Source: Nannochloropsis salina CCMP1776 (taxonomy: Eukaryota; Sar; Eustigmatophyceae; Eustigmatales; Monodopsidaceae). Taken from it: DNA of 22,518 nt. The position numbers and the translations under genes were made by a program. The stretch lies in assembly GCA_004565275.1 (NCBI GenBank), contig SDOX01000078.1, positions 6,449 through 28,966 of the forward strand, written 5' to 3'. Shown piece after piece: positions 21,275 to 22,518 of this stretch; position 1 is the stretch's first letter; each line of letters opens with the position of its first letter. Under the pieces are notes generated by a model that saw nothing but the letters and a program-made list of their open reading frames with translations, was not told the DNA's origin and did not search any database.

Positions 21275-22338
21275 GCGTGGTCGGAGGGAGGGAAGGAGGG
21301 AGGGGAGGAAGGGAAAATGGGAACACGAGAGCGGCGGCGGCGGCGGAGAAAGGACTCGTTGGGAGGAAGCCGGGTGGGTGAGGCGAACGAGAGATGAATG
21401 TTCTAGATCGTGGGACGAGAGGGTCTCTACCCCGAAATTTGAAATTACTCACACCCGGCAAATGACACCAGTGCCCCGGCGGTGAATGACAGTTTGGTTT
21501 TTCTTTTGCGGGCGTTTCTGTTGGTGCGTTCTCCCTCAATTCCACCCTCTTTCACTCGCCTCTTTCACTCCCTCCCGCCCTCCACCCTCCCAACCTTCCC
21601 TCCACCTCCCTCCCACCATGATTCTATCGCCATTCCCACCATTTGTTTGCATAATACAGTACGCCAGTGTACATTCTGATATCCTCGACTACACCTAATG
21701 CCCTAAAAGTCCACCCGTTCACCAAAAAATTCTATGCCGGCTTTTTTTTCTTCCCCTATCGATTCAGCCCACCACTTCGCACTGTCCTCCGAGTCCACAC
21801 GGATTGGCAACCGCATTGCTTCTTCCCTTGCTCCTACTACCCTGTCCATCAACAACCTCATACTTCTTTATGTGCGACATAACCGCCTTCTTCCTCTCGT
21901 TCTCTCCCACTTTTTCCTCGCTCCCTCCCTCTCCCCACGCGTCAGGGGCGGGTCCAATAGCGGCGTTCCTGTGTCTCCCCCCTTCGCACCAGACTTTTCA
22001 GTTTTCCCCCCTTCTAATCCATGCATGTATACATAGGACGCATCCCTCTCCTCAAAAAAAATCTGCCATCCCTGCCTCGCTCTCTCTTTTCCCCGTTTTC
22101 GCTCGTCCTGCCTTCCCCCTCCCAGGGGATCAGCTTCCCAATGCATACAGATTTGACAAAGTTTTACCCAAAAGTACCCAAGTCTAGCAGAAAGCCCGAC
22201 CGATCAATACGCTTCCGCTCCCGCAAGGGGTCAAATCCTGCCGAACCCTCTTTTTCCATTCCCCGCACAGGGATACGGGAAGAAGGGCACGGAGGGAGGG
22301 AGGGGGGGAGGGAGGGAGGGAGGGAGGGTGGAAAGGCG
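21275..22338. other. Spacer between convergent genes
   Basis: Tail-to-tail spacer between the fibrillin and the minus-strand gene at the right edge. It contains a GGGA tract at 21283-21313, ten bases after the fibrillin stop, a pyrimidine-rich middle (21540-21620, 21900-22150) and the tract at 22291-22329. Overlapping frames of 60-130 codons here are low-complexity Ser/Pro/Phe and were not accepted as genes. Confidence 0.55.
22291..22329 (-). repeat. (CCCT)n tract (minus sense) just after a stop codon
   Basis: On the minus strand this reads as a CCCT repeat that begins about ten bases after the stop of the gene at the right edge, inside its 3' UTR. Confidence 0.9.
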
Positions 22339-22452
22339 TTAGGTACAAACAACCTTGCCACGCTTCTGAGGAGTGACGGTACCCAAGCCTGTGAAGCGAT
22401 AGCTCTCTTCGCAAAGCTCTTTGACGGCAGCCTTGATCTCGGGAAGGGTGAG
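22339..22452 (-). CDS. Last exon of an unidentified minus-strand gene (continues beyond window)
   Basis: On the minus strand a CCCT-rich polypyrimidine tract leads to a CAG acceptor (22453-22455), followed by 37 codons in phase 0 and TAA at 22341-22339. The peptide contains LPEIKAAVKELCEESYRF and then GLGTVTPQKRGKVVCT. It is compact, charged and rich in preferred GC-ending codons, like a conserved housekeeping protein C-terminus. I do not recognise the family with confidence. The other exons lie to the right of the window. It is convergent with the fibrillin gene. Confidence 0.68.
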   Translation of the reverse strand, partial: LTLPEIKAAVKELCEESYRFTGLGTVTPQKRGKVVCT

Positions 22453-22456
22453 CTGA

Positions 22457-22515
22457 GGGAGGGAGGGACGGGGGGAAGGAGTGAGGGAGGGAGGGAGGGA
22501 GGGAGGGAGGGAGGT
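22457..22515 (-). repeat. (CCCT)n tract (minus sense) abutting the terminal exon acceptor
   Basis: A GGGA repeat on the plus strand; on the minus strand it is the polypyrimidine tract of the intron before exon 22452-22339. Confidence 0.93.
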
Positions 22516-22518
22516 CGG

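Noticed and set aside
1-22518. tRNA genes, rRNA, CRISPR, transposons, retroelements
   Set aside because: Checked for T-loop boxes, terminal repeats and transposase or reverse-transcriptase motifs; none convincing. A GGTTCGAAT at about 17960 is not in a tRNA context.

Overview
The window looks like nuclear DNA of an intron-rich photosynthetic stramenopile, most likely a eustigmatophyte of the Nannochloropsis/Microchloropsis group. The evidence is: short GT-AG introns with pyrimidine-rich acceptors; a plastid-lipid-associated (PAP/fibrillin) protein with a signal peptide followed by a Tyr-Ala/Phe-type plastid presequence; fungal-type Zn2Cys6 regulators in a plastid-bearing lineage; and many (CCCT)n/(GGGA)n tracts. 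The genus is inference. All exon junctions were assembled by hand from splice signals, reading phase and protein family conservation.

Layout, left to right. 1-1938 (+): the C-terminal half of an AI-2E/PerM-family transporter, cut by the left edge. 3096-4602 (+): a seven-exon HNH-domain protein in an AT-rich island. 6237-9073 (+) and 11377-14077 (+): two tandem paralogous regulators with six exons each. The first has a perfect Zn2Cys6 binuclear cluster. The second has lost it and ends in an AT-hook. About 14527-15254 (-): a tentative small gene. 15410-17911 (+): a seven-TM hemolysin III/PAQR-family (CREST) membrane protein. 19122-21274 (+): a plastid fibrillin. 22339-22452 (-): the last exon of a convergent gene that runs off the right edge.

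Genes are GC-rich, while the spaces between them (about 1-2.3 kb) are AT-rich and hold only weak ORFs, decayed remnants and microsatellites. No mobile element, CRISPR array, tRNA or rRNA was recognised. The genes do not form an obvious pathway; the only clear relationship is the tandem regulator pair.

The most unusual pattern is at the level of the pre-mRNA. In three unrelated genes an internal exon, or exon pair, has a (CCCT)n tract just before its acceptor and a complementary (GGGA)n tract just after its donor, so the exon could sit in the loop of a long hairpin. The second main finding is the divergence of the regulator paralogues in their DNA-binding parts.
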